A stretch of 64,000 nucleotides of DNA from an uncultured Saprospiraceae bacterium (GTDB lineage: Bacteria > Bacteroidota > Bacteroidia > Chitinophagales > Saprospiraceae). The position numbers were made by a program, and so were the translations under genes. The notes under the pieces are model-generated. The model saw only the letters and a list, made by a program, of their open reading frames with translations, was not told where the DNA came from and searched no databases. How positions within the stretch are numbered: the stretch's first letter is position 1; every line of letters begins with the position of its first letter. Below, piece after piece: positions 38,772 through 45,729 of the stretch. Location of the stretch: the NCBI GenBank assembly GCA_937959275.1, contig CALGLU010000077.1:1-64000 (forward strand). The letters run 5' to 3'.

Positions 38772-39296
38772 TTATTGGATTGTTGGAATAACTTCTAAAG
38801 GATAATTTTTAGTCTTCCATTTTTCTATTGCTATTGTTAACTGAACAAGCATATAACTAGATCTAATTTCAAATTCTAATTGTCTCTCTTTGTTATTCTG
38901 AGTAATCACAAGAAAATTCTTTTTTGACTTGCCCTTGATTTCTTCTTTCAGCTCTTTCATAGACGCTTCCACTGAAGTATATTTTATACTAATTTTTTCA
39001 ATGTTGCCTAGATTTATGATTTCTTTAGTTGTGCCATCTTTTGGTATTATTCTAATTTCTGTATCATCAATTTCGATTGTCCGTTTTGCAGTCATAGAGC
39101 TCATCTTCTTCTGATTCTTGAAAGTTTTGATATTTAAATAGATGTAAATGCCAAACAAAATATCTGTAATCCAGATCGGAAAAATACGGAAGTTGATTAG
39201 TAGACTAGCGAATATTCCAGGAATGATAATAAGTAACACTTGTTCTCTTCGCAGATGATAATATCTGTTGTTTTCTATCAGGGCTCCTTTAAACAT
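38772..39296 (-). CDS. Hypothetical membrane protein with a two-helix N-terminus
   Basis: A 174-residue protein with two hydrophobic segments (about residues 20-36 and 40-56) followed by a soluble beta-rich domain: T-I-E-I-D-D-T-E-I-R-I-I-P...I-N-L-G-N-I-E-K-I-S-I-K-Y...F-L-V-I-T-Q-N-N-K-E-R. This layout resembles bacterial PH-like or YcxB-type membrane proteins, but I do not recognise a family. It lies 81 bp upstream of the subtilase gene on the same strand, and may or may not share its transcript. Confidence 0.6.
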   Translation of the reverse strand: MFKGALIENNRYYHLRREQVLLIIIPGIFASLLINFRIFPIWITDILFGIYIYLNIKTFKNQKKMSSMTAKRTIEIDDTEIRIIPKDGTTKEIINLGNIEKISIKYTSVEASMKELKEEIKGKSKKNFLVITQNNKERQLEFEIRSSYMLVQLTIAIEKWKTKNYPLEVIPTIQ

Positions 39297-39468
39297 ATTT
39301 TAAAGTTGATGTTATAAAGTTCAGCAGTTAGTTGCATTTAGAATTCTAGACTGAGCAAGTTAATCTAGCTCTCTAGTATCCAGTATAATCATTAAACTAC
39401 AGAATTATTTAATAAGATGAGCATTTTATTAGATGAGCACTTGTTTTTTATCGACAATAGATGAACTC

Positions 39469-39850
39469 GATGAGAGGTCGAAGCCCTTCATCTCAATGAT
39501 CGTGCAAAACCAGATTTGGAATCCAATTGAGCAAAAGGGCTTTGACCTCTTTGCCTAACCGATGAGAGGTCGAAGCCCTTCATCTCAATGATCGTTCAGA
39601 ACCAGATTTGGAATCCAATTGAGCAAAAGGGCTTTGACCTCTTTGCCTAACCGATGAGAGGTCGAAGCCCTTCATCTCAATGATCGTGCAAAACCAGATT
39701 TTGAATCCAATTGAGCAAAAGGGCTTTGACCTCTTTGCCAAACCGATGAGAGGTCGAAGCCCTTCATCTCAATGATCGTGCAAAACCAGATTTGGAATCC
39801 AATTGAGCAAAAGGCTTTGACCACTTTGCCTAACCGATGAGGGGCCAACA
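39469..39850. repeat. 92-bp tandem repeat, four copies plus a remnant, each forming a long hairpin
   Basis: Copies begin at 39469, 39561, 39653, 39745 and (remnant) 39836. In each of the first three, AGAGGTCGAAGCCCTT pairs with AAGGGCTTTGACCTCT (one G-T pair), and inside it CTCAAT pairs with ATTGAG, giving about 22 bp of stem. Copy 4 has a damaged right arm. The array lies in the divergent gap 39297-39975, so it is not simply a 3'-end terminator. No gene is seen in this gap; a short reverse-strand frame is only repeat translation. Confidence 0.92.
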
Positions 39851-39975
39851 ACTCAATTTTGAACTTGTGGGGAAACCTCAACCTAGGGTTTATACTAGTA
39901 CAAAAACTAGTGTAAACAAGGGTGTGTGAAGAGAAACGACTAGCTAAATTTGATAGACCACCAATCTGTCATGTT

Positions 39976-40515
39976 ATGAAATATGCACTTCTTACATGTT
40001 TGCTTAGCCCTCTCTTCCTCTCAATCACTGTTTCTGATACTACCATTTCCACGGACTTAAATGAGATCATTGTTGAAAGTAATCTTATCGTCTATGCAAA
40101 AGCGATAGATGGCTGCCAAGTTAGCGAAGATGGGATCACCAAGCAGTATATCCATTTTGATGTGACTCAAACCTTTAGAGGAACAACTGAATCTCTTCTA
40201 TCTGTTAATACGGATGCGATTTATGATGGTGATATACCACATCAATTGATCGAATCGAATAGCTTTCATACTGGTCAACATTATTTATTGTTTTTGCAAC
40301 AAAACGACTCAGCACTGTCTTTGCTTGTCAATCATACCTTGGTTGAAATTGCTGGAGATGAGGAGGAGTCTTATTTTAGTAATTCTCGAATCCATACAAC
40401 TGATAGCGATGGTCAGCTGTATCGTAAAGGAGCCATGCTGAATTCGATCGAATCATTTTTGTATAATGAAACTGAAATTCTTGATTCGGAAATTTTAGCC
40501 ACGAATTCATTCTAA
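39976..40515 (+). CDS. Small secreted protein of unknown function
   Basis: A 179-residue protein from the ATG at 39976, which gives a signal peptide (A-L-L-T-C-L-L-S-P-L-F-L-S-I) ending near residue 20; an upstream in-frame ATG at 39922 would mask it. The mature part is predicted beta-rich: I-I-V-E-S-N-L-I-V-Y-A-K-A, Y-I-H-F-D-V-T-Q-T-F-R-G and H-Y-L-L-F-L-Q-Q. This pattern (a region that reports transport of a valued quantity, then a G-T linker) recalls small OB-fold-like secreted proteins, but no family is certain. It has no obvious operon partner. Confidence 0.6.
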   Translation: MKYALLTCLLSPLFLSITVSDTTISTDLNEIIVESNLIVYAKAIDGCQVSEDGITKQYIHFDVTQTFRGTTESLLSVNTDAIYDGDIPHQLIESNSFHTGQHYLLFLQQNDSALSLLVNHTLVEIAGDEEESYFSNSRIHTTDSDGQLYRKGAMLNSIESFLYNETEILDSEILATNSF

Positions 40516-40543
40516 ATCAAAACGTATAGTTTATAGATACCAC

Positions 40544-41185
40544 TCAGTCAAGCTTGTCCACATATCTGAGCAGCAGGTCTTTTTTAAGCACCAATTCAGT
40601 TCCTGTAATGGCTGCCTTTTTCACCTTCCATAATTTGGGTATGGTGAGCTTACCCTCAGTAAACGAGTATAAAAGCGAAATTTCAACAATACTAAACAAT
40701 GAATTGATCACGCGATAGATGCTAGCTTTGCTTAATTCAAAACCAAGTTTTGTAGCGGTTCTCTCATTGAAGAAATAGCTATTGCCAACAATATTGACTG
40801 TCTCGGGTAACTCTCCCGATTCTATTCGACGAATAATTTCCAACAAGGCTTCAAAGTAATAGGACAGCATTTTCTTCTTAGCTATCCGGCCTCGTTCTGA
40901 CCATTTGAAATTAATGAAGTAATCAAAACTCATGACATTGTGCAATTGATAATCCTTGACATCTTTTCCAAATGTCAAGACCATCGGTGATAAATACGTA
41001 CACATACCTAATATGCGCATCAAAGGAATGAGTCCAAAACTGAGTACGGGTACGACAAGCAGCATTAGGATTAATCCAAAAGGGAGCCTTATTGTCGTAT
41101 TAAAAACAAGAAAACCTAAACAGGTCAATGGGAATAAGATCAAAAATTTGACGATCCAAGGCCAATCGTAGAATCGGTTAAGCAT
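40544..41185 (-). CDS. Hypothetical membrane protein
   Basis: A 213-residue protein from the ATG at 41185 (a second in-frame start at 41206 adds seven residues). Two long hydrophobic segments (about residues 10-30 and 35-60) are followed by a soluble helical domain with Y-F-I-N-F-K-W-S-E-R-G-R and a C-terminal basic region. No catalytic motif is visible and I do not recognise a family. It is convergent with the secreted protein ending at 40515. Confidence 0.55.
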   Translation of the reverse strand: MLNRFYDWPWIVKFLILFPLTCLGFLVFNTTIRLPFGLILMLLVVPVLSFGLIPLMRILGMCTYLSPMVLTFGKDVKDYQLHNVMSFDYFINFKWSERGRIAKKKMLSYYFEALLEIIRRIESGELPETVNIVGNSYFFNERTATKLGFELSKASIYRVINSLFSIVEISLLYSFTEGKLTIPKLWKVKKAAITGTELVLKKDLLLRYVDKLD

Positions 41186-41428
41186 AGATGTAAAAGTACA
41201 ATACATCTTCTTTACTCATTGATTTCTTTGTTATCATTCGTTTATTGCTGGAACTCTAGAGGTAATCGTTAGAAGCGTTGTATTTTTATGTTTTATAAAT
41301 ATGGACAATCGACTTGTTCGTATCACAATTGTTTGAAATGAGAGCAGTCTGGGTCATAGTAAAATGATCCGGCGTTCAAACAATTCGACATTTACTGTCA
41401 TTTAGACAACTTCTAGTGCAGTAATATG

Positions 41429-41459
41429 TTTCTTAATCGTCTAAAGAAACTTACATTTG
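41429..41459 (+). promoter_or_regulatory. Promoter of trxB
   Basis: TTTC (41429-41432), 19 nt, then TACATTTG (41452-41459): one mismatch from the Bacteroidota TTTG-N19-TAnnTTTG form. The start codon of trxB follows 20 nt later. Confidence 0.7.
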
Positions 41460-41478
41460 CATCCTCAATTATAGTATT

Positions 41479-42420
41479 ATGGCAGAGACAGAAGTAAAAA
41501 AGTGTATTATTATCGGTTCAGGACCAGCAGGTTATACAGCAGCGATTTATGCAGCCCGTGCAGGTTTGAATCCTGAGTTATATACTGGTCCAGAGCCAGG
41601 CGGACAACTCACCATTACAACAGAAGTTGAAAATTATCCAGGCTATCCCGATGGCGTACAAGGACCTGAGATGATGGAGGAGTTTCGTAAGCAAGCGGAG
41701 CGCTTTGATACTAAGGTCCACTACGAAATGATATCGAAGGTTGATTTTACAGGACCTGTTCATAAACTGTGGACAGAGAGCGGCCAAGAAATTCATACTC
41801 ATAGTGTCGTGATATCAACAGGTGCTAGTGCCAAATGGTTAGGCTTGCCTTCAGAACAAAAATTAATGAATCAGGGTGTATCAGCCTGCGCGGTATGTGA
41901 TGGTTTTTTCTTTAAAGGTCAAGAAGTAGCTGTCGTGGGTGGTGGTGATACAGCAGCAGAGGAAGCTAGTTATTTAGCCAAGCTCTGTCCTAAAGTTCAC
42001 TTACTCATAAGACGAGATGAGATGCGTGCATCTAAGATCATGCAAGAGCGTGTTAACAAGATGGAGAACATCCAAATTCACTGGAATACAACAACAGAAG
42101 AAATATTAGGAGAGACTGAGGTGACAGGTGTGCGAGTGAAAGATACAAAGACGGGAGAGACGCGTGAGATTGCTGTTTCAGGATTTTTTGTCGCTATTGG
42201 TCATAAACCCAACACAGACATTTTTAAGGAGTGGCTAGAGACTGACGATAGTGGGTATTTGATCCCTGTCCCTGGTACAAGTAAAACCGCAATAAAGGGA
42301 GTCTTTGTGAGTGGAGATGCTGCCGATAAAGTCTATCGGCAAGCGGTCACAGCGGCAGGTACTGGTTGCATGGCTGCACTTGATGCTGAAAGATACCTTG
42401 TCGAGCACGGCATTGACTAA
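41479..42420 (+). CDS. trxB: Thioredoxin-disulfide reductase
   Basis: A 313-residue FAD/NADPH flavoenzyme that reduces thioredoxin in the cytoplasm. It shows the FAD-binding G-S-G-P-A-G-Y-T-A-A near residue 14, the redox-active C-A-V-C-D-G (Cys137 and Cys140), the NADPH-binding G-G-G-D-T-A-A-E-E-A directly after, and the final FAD motif G-V-F-V-S-G-D-A-A-D. The length is typical of low-molecular-weight TrxR. It has its own promoter and is followed by fbaA 116 bp downstream, which also appears to have its own. Confidence 0.95.
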   Translation: MAETEVKKCIIIGSGPAGYTAAIYAARAGLNPELYTGPEPGGQLTITTEVENYPGYPDGVQGPEMMEEFRKQAERFDTKVHYEMISKVDFTGPVHKLWTESGQEIHTHSVVISTGASAKWLGLPSEQKLMNQGVSACAVCDGFFFKGQEVAVVGGGDTAAEEASYLAKLCPKVHLLIRRDEMRASKIMQERVNKMENIQIHWNTTTEEILGETEVTGVRVKDTKTGETREIAVSGFFVAIGHKPNTDIFKEWLETDDSGYLIPVPGTSKTAIKGVFVSGDAADKVYRQAVTAAGTGCMAALDAERYLVEHGID

Positions 42421-42476
42421 ATCATATTCTTTAAAGGTTAGATAAAACGGAATTTAATTGGTCACGATAGCGCATA

Positions 42477-42508
42477 TTTGTTTTACTGCGGTATTATATT
42501 TTTCTTTG
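42477..42508 (+). promoter_or_regulatory. Possible promoter of fbaA
   Basis: TTTG (42477-42480), 20 nt, then TTTCTTTG (42501-42508), a near match to TAnnTTTG with the A missing. The start codon lies 27 nt downstream. Confidence 0.45.
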
Positions 42509-42535
42509 TAGTCCCTACCAGCAAAAAAATTAAAC

Positions 42536-43612
42536 ATGTCAGCAACAAGAAAATTTAGAGCAGGAGTGCTTCACGGTAAAGAACTCAAAGATTTATTGGA
42601 TCACGCCAATGAACACAATTTCGCCATTCCAGCAGTTAATGTTGTTGGTTCAAACACGGTCAATGCCTGTCTAGAGACAGCAAGAGCGGTTAAATCCCCT
42701 ATAATTATTCAGTTTTCTCATGGAGGCTGTACGTTTATGGCTGGAAAAGGATTATCAAATGATAATGAAAAAGCCTCCGTCTTAGGTGGTATTTCAGGTG
42801 CATTACACGTACACAATATGGCGAAGGCCTATGGTGTGACAGTTGTGCTACATACGGATCACTGTGCGAAGAAATTATTACCATGGATCGACGGCTTGTT
42901 AGATGCAGGCGAAAAATATTATGCGCAGTCAGGCCAGCCTTTGTACAGCTCACACATGTTAGATCTTTCAGAAGAGCCAATTGAAGAGAACATTGAAATT
43001 TGCGAGCGCTACTTGAAGCGGATGGATAAGATGGGGATGACATTAGAAATTGAATTAGGTGTGACAGGAGGAGAAGAAGATGGTGTTGATAATTCGGATG
43101 TCGATAGCTCAAAATTATACACTCAACCATCAGAGGTCGAGTATGCTTACACTAAATTGAATAAGATCAGCGAAAACTTTACGGTTGCAGCAGCATTTGG
43201 CAACGTACATGGTGTCTATAAGCCAGGCAATGTAGAGTTAAAGCCGATTATCCTTAAAAATTGTCAGGAGCATATTCATGAGAAGCACAACACGAAGGAT
43301 AAACAACCAGTCAATTTTGTCTTTCACGGCGGTTCAGGTTCTTCGCGAGAAGAGATTCGAGAAGCGATTGAATATGGAGCGATTAAGATGAACATTGATA
43401 CGGATATGCAATGGGCATTCTGGGATGGCGTAAAGGGCTATTCTGAAAAGAACAATGCGTACTTACAAGGACAAATTGGTAATCCTGATGGTGACGATAA
43501 GCCAAATAAGAAATACTACGATCCGAGAAAATGGTTACGAGTAGGGGAGCAGTCATTTGTGGAGCGCTTGACAAAAGCGTATGAGGATTTGGATTGTATG
43601 AATCGGGATTAG
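42536..43612 (+). CDS. fbaA: Class II fructose-bisphosphate aldolase
   Basis: Cleaves or forms fructose 1,6-bisphosphate in glycolysis and gluconeogenesis. The 358-residue length and sequence are of the class IIA (E. coli FbaA) type. Visible are L-H-T-D-H-C-A-K-K-L (catalytic Asp and zinc His), E-I-E-L-G-V-T-G-G-E-E-D-G, the zinc ligand His in G-N-V-H-G-V-Y, the phosphate-binding F-H-G-G-S-G-S-S, and K-M-N-I-D-T-D-M-Q-W. The gene is complete, with a hairpin terminator about 210 bp downstream. Confidence 0.95.
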   Translation: MSATRKFRAGVLHGKELKDLLDHANEHNFAIPAVNVVGSNTVNACLETARAVKSPIIIQFSHGGCTFMAGKGLSNDNEKASVLGGISGALHVHNMAKAYGVTVVLHTDHCAKKLLPWIDGLLDAGEKYYAQSGQPLYSSHMLDLSEEPIEENIEICERYLKRMDKMGMTLEIELGVTGGEEDGVDNSDVDSSKLYTQPSEVEYAYTKLNKISENFTVAAAFGNVHGVYKPGNVELKPIILKNCQEHIHEKHNTKDKQPVNFVFHGGSGSSREEIREAIEYGAIKMNIDTDMQWAFWDGVKGYSEKNNAYLQGQIGNPDGDDKPNKKYYDPRKWLRVGEQSFVERLTKAYEDLDCMNRD

Positions 43613-43824
43613 TGGATGGTTATTTGTTATTGGTTATTAGTAATTAGTAGTTTGAAATTGGATTAATAATGTTGCAATGAATGGCTCATTCGAATTATAA
43701 ATTCTTTTTTAACTTATTTAGCTAGATAACGATTTTCCAATGACCAATACCCCAGTAAACTAATTTACCAATGTTTGTAAAAGGTCTCCCGCCATTTTTG
43801 CATTCGTAAAATATAAAATCATAG

Positions 43825-43853
43825 TGCCAACTGGTTTCAGTTGGCATTTTTTG
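43825..43853 (+). terminator. Rho-independent terminator (copy 1)
   Basis: Perfect stem TGCCAACTG and CAGTTGGCA around GTTT, followed by TTTTTTG. It could end fbaA transcription, or act as an attenuator in the leader of the lipoprotein gene. The same hairpin is kept in copy 2. Confidence 0.8.
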
Positions 43854-43970
43854 TAAGGTGATAAATAAGCTTATGTTCCTTCAGACGTTTTGCCCTAGAT
43901 TATTATGGACATATAAGATTAAAGAAAATTCTGTTTACCAAATTCATGATAGCTTACATATAGGAGTGTA

Positions 43971-43994
43971 ATGAAATTATTTTTTAACTTTTAA
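43971..43994 (+). other. Seven-codon leader ORF, copy 1
   Basis: ATG...TAA encoding M-K-L-F-F-N-F, preceded by an unusually good ribosome-binding site (AGGAG, 6 nt upstream). It ends 8 nt before the lipoprotein start. The identical mini-ORF exists in copy 2, so it may be translated and help load ribosomes on the main gene, but this is not proven. Confidence 0.4.
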
Positions 43995-44002
43995 CTCTTA
44001 TT

Positions 44003-44521
44003 ATGAAATTTATCACTTGGACTATGCTTAGTCTATTTGCATTAGGAATCATGTTTACAGGATGCTCAGATGACATGGGGACTGAACAACAACTTACAGC
44101 TGAAACTGAATCAAATGCAGAAGAAGGCTACATGTTATTACCATCAGACATTATGAAAAAAGATAAGTCTGAGATTGCCGATTATTTAGCAAATCTCTCA
44201 GATGAGGATTTTATAGCGCATCATAATGCATATATAATCATGAAGTATTTAGAAGAATTAGAATTGGAAAATCACTATGCTGATTATATTTTAAGTGGAA
44301 ATTTTAAAGATGCAAATTTGTCTGATCAACTAGATAAAACTCAAATTGATGCATTAGAAAAGAATCTAATAATTGTCAATGAGAATACTGCTGAAGCAGA
44401 ATCAAGAGGATGGATCTGCAGGGATGTTTATATGCCATACTGTTGGGCGCAGCCTGACCTCACCATATTATGCTGTTGTGGAGATATTTTCGAAGTTTGT
44501 TGGTTTGAGTGGGGAGCATAA
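44003..44521 (+). CDS. Lipoprotein with Cys-rich tail, paralog 1
   Basis: A 172-residue protein with a lipoprotein signal (L-F-A-L-G-I-M-F-T-G-C, lipidated Cys about residue 21). A helical, acidic body (about residues 30-128: E-E-G-Y-M-L-L-P-S-D-I-M...M-K-Y-L-E-E-L-E-L-E-N) leads to A-E-S-R-G and a tail with six Cys, including C-C-C-G-D. Paralog 2 keeps the body and the C-C-C-G-D core but differs around it. No family is recognised. An even number of Cys suggests disulfides in an exported tail; a toxin or signal role is speculation. No export or maturation gene is adjacent. Confidence 0.75.
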   Translation: MKFITWTMLSLFALGIMFTGCSDDMGTEQQLTAETESNAEEGYMLLPSDIMKKDKSEIADYLANLSDEDFIAHHNAYIIMKYLEELELENHYADYILSGNFKDANLSDQLDKTQIDALEKNLIIVNENTAEAESRGWICRDVYMPYCWAQPDLTILCCCGDIFEVCWFEWGA

Positions 44522-44571
44522 TTCGTGGTTTCCAAATCTTAAGTCACAGTCGATTTAATTTTTAAGTTCTG

Positions 44572-44628
44572 TCAAGGGTGGCTAATTGGTTGGGTCATGT
44601 GAATAGCCAGCCATTTATATACCCTTGA
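44572..44628 (+). other. Structured intergenic element between the twin lipoprotein genes
   Basis: TCAAGGGT (44572-44579) pairs with ACCCTTGA (44621-44628), and inside it TGGCTA (44579-44584) pairs with TAGCCA (44604-44609). There is no T-tract, so a terminator role is doubtful. The remainder of 44629-44809 shows nothing recognisable. This stretch has no counterpart around the other copy. Confidence 0.5.
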
Positions 44629-44846
44629 CGAGTTTTAAAAATTGGCTCATCTTTGTATTAGGATTTGATCTCTTTGTTTCGGCAGCTCTTTAGCAACCGT
44701 TTTTATTTAGATGAAATTATTAATTCGCTCGGGATATTTCTTTATGATATCCCTTTAGATAGAAGTCCAGCCAGTAGCTCTTTATTTCCATGATTTTTCA
44801 TTGTGAATTCCCGCTATTTTTGCATTCGTAAAATATAAAATCATAG

Positions 44847-44874
44847 TGCCAACTGGTTTCAGTTGGCACGTTTT
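44847..44874 (+). terminator. Rho-independent terminator-like hairpin (copy 2)
   Basis: The same TGCCAACTG/CAGTTGGCA stem, extended by one G-C pair, then CGTTTTG with a shorter T-run than copy 1. It could serve as terminator for lipoprotein gene 1. Confidence 0.65.
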
Positions 44875-44992
44875 GTAAGGTGATAAATAAGCCTTTGTTC
44901 CTTCAGACGTTTTGCCCTAGATTATTGTGAACATCTAAGATTAAAGAAAATTCTGTATACCAAATTCATGATAGCTTACATATAGGAGTGTA

Positions 44993-45016
44993 ATGAAATT
45001 ATTTTTTAACTTTTAA
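44993..45016 (+). other. Seven-codon leader ORF, copy 2
   Basis: Identical M-K-L-F-F-N-F mini-ORF with AGGAG upstream, ending 9 nt before the start of paralog 2. Confidence 0.4.
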
Positions 45017-45025
45017 ACTCTTATT

Positions 45026-45556
45026 ATGAAATTTATCACTTGGACTATGCTCAGTCTATTTGCATTAGGAATCATGTTTACTGCATGCTCAGATGACATA
45101 GGGACTGAAAAACAACTTACAGCTGAAACTGAATTAAATGCAGAAGAAGGCTACATGTTATTACCATCAGACATTATGCAGAAAGATGAGTCTGCCATTG
45201 ACAATTATGTAGCAAATCTTTCGAATGAAGATTTTATAGCGCATCAAAACGCATACTTAATCATGAAGTATTTAGAAGAATTAGAATTGGAAAATTACTA
45301 TGCAGATTACATTATTGCTGCTAATTTTACAGATGCAAATTTATTGGAGCATCTTGACCAAGCTCAAATTGATGAGTTGAAAACTACTCTGATATCGGCC
45401 AATCAAAATACTGCTGTAGCGGAATCAAGAGGAACATGCTGTTATACATATTATATGGAATACTGTGCCTGGCAGTCTCACAACGTACTATTTTGCTGTT
45501 GTGGAGATTTAGTAACTCGTTGTAATTATTGTACTACACCTGGTGGCCCCCAATAA
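45026..45556 (+). CDS. Lipoprotein with Cys-rich tail, paralog 2
   Basis: A 176-residue paralog of the preceding lipoprotein, with lipobox L-G-I-M-F-T-A-C and the same helical body (E-E-G-Y-M-L-L-P-S-D-I-M, then M-K-Y-L-E-E-L-E-L-E-N). After A-E-S-R-G, the tail has eight Cys: a C-C pair, Y-C, C-C-C-G-D, then N-Y-C-T-T-P-G-G-P-Q. Conserved landmarks shared with paralog 1 are E-S-R-G, Y-M-x-Y-C and C-C-C-G-D; the flanks differ sharply. The function is unknown. A terminator hairpin follows. Confidence 0.75.
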   Translation: MKFITWTMLSLFALGIMFTACSDDIGTEKQLTAETELNAEEGYMLLPSDIMQKDESAIDNYVANLSNEDFIAHQNAYLIMKYLEELELENYYADYIIAANFTDANLLEHLDQAQIDELKTTLISANQNTAVAESRGTCCYTYYMEYCAWQSHNVLFCCCGDLVTRCNYCTTPGGPQ

Positions 45557-45601
45557 TTAATTTTAAATCATTCAATGATTTAGATTCGATAAAATAAAGA
45601 G

Positions 45602-45640
45602 AAAGTTGCAGCTGGTATATTCAGACTTGCAACTTTTTCT
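45602..45640. terminator. Bidirectional terminator between lipoprotein 2 and dnaG
   Basis: AAAGTTGCA (45602-45610) pairs with TGCAACTTT (45628-45636), followed by T-rich sequence on the + strand and preceded by A-rich sequence. It suits both convergent genes. A degenerate CACCAAT repeat lies at 45690-45738. Confidence 0.7.
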
Positions 45641-45729
45641 TTTTCACTGTGTACATAATATACAAAATTCAGCAAATGTTCGATCCACCAATTCTCAATC
45701 AAACAATCACCAATCCACAAATCACCAAT

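Larger units (their letters stand above)
43788..44521 (+). repeat. Copy 1 of a tandem duplication: terminator, leader and lipoprotein gene
   Basis: Shares a nearly base-for-base leader and a similar coding sequence with 44810-45556. The match starts at CCCGCYATTTTTGCATTCG and runs through the gene until the Cys-rich tails diverge. 43613-43787 upstream holds only a degenerate repeat (TTATTRGT words) and nothing else recognised. Confidence 0.9.
44810..45556 (+). repeat. Copy 2 of the tandem duplication
   Basis: Second copy of the terminator-leader-gene unit, offset by about 1022 bp from copy 1. The leader differs at only a few positions, while the coding body differs more and the tail most. 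One extra A separates the leader ORF from the main start. Confidence 0.9.

Noticed and set aside
44003-45556. RiPP precursor pair
   Set aside because: Leader-plus-Cys-core layout is suggestive, but both carry lipoprotein signals and long folded bodies, and no maturation enzyme or dedicated exporter is nearby.
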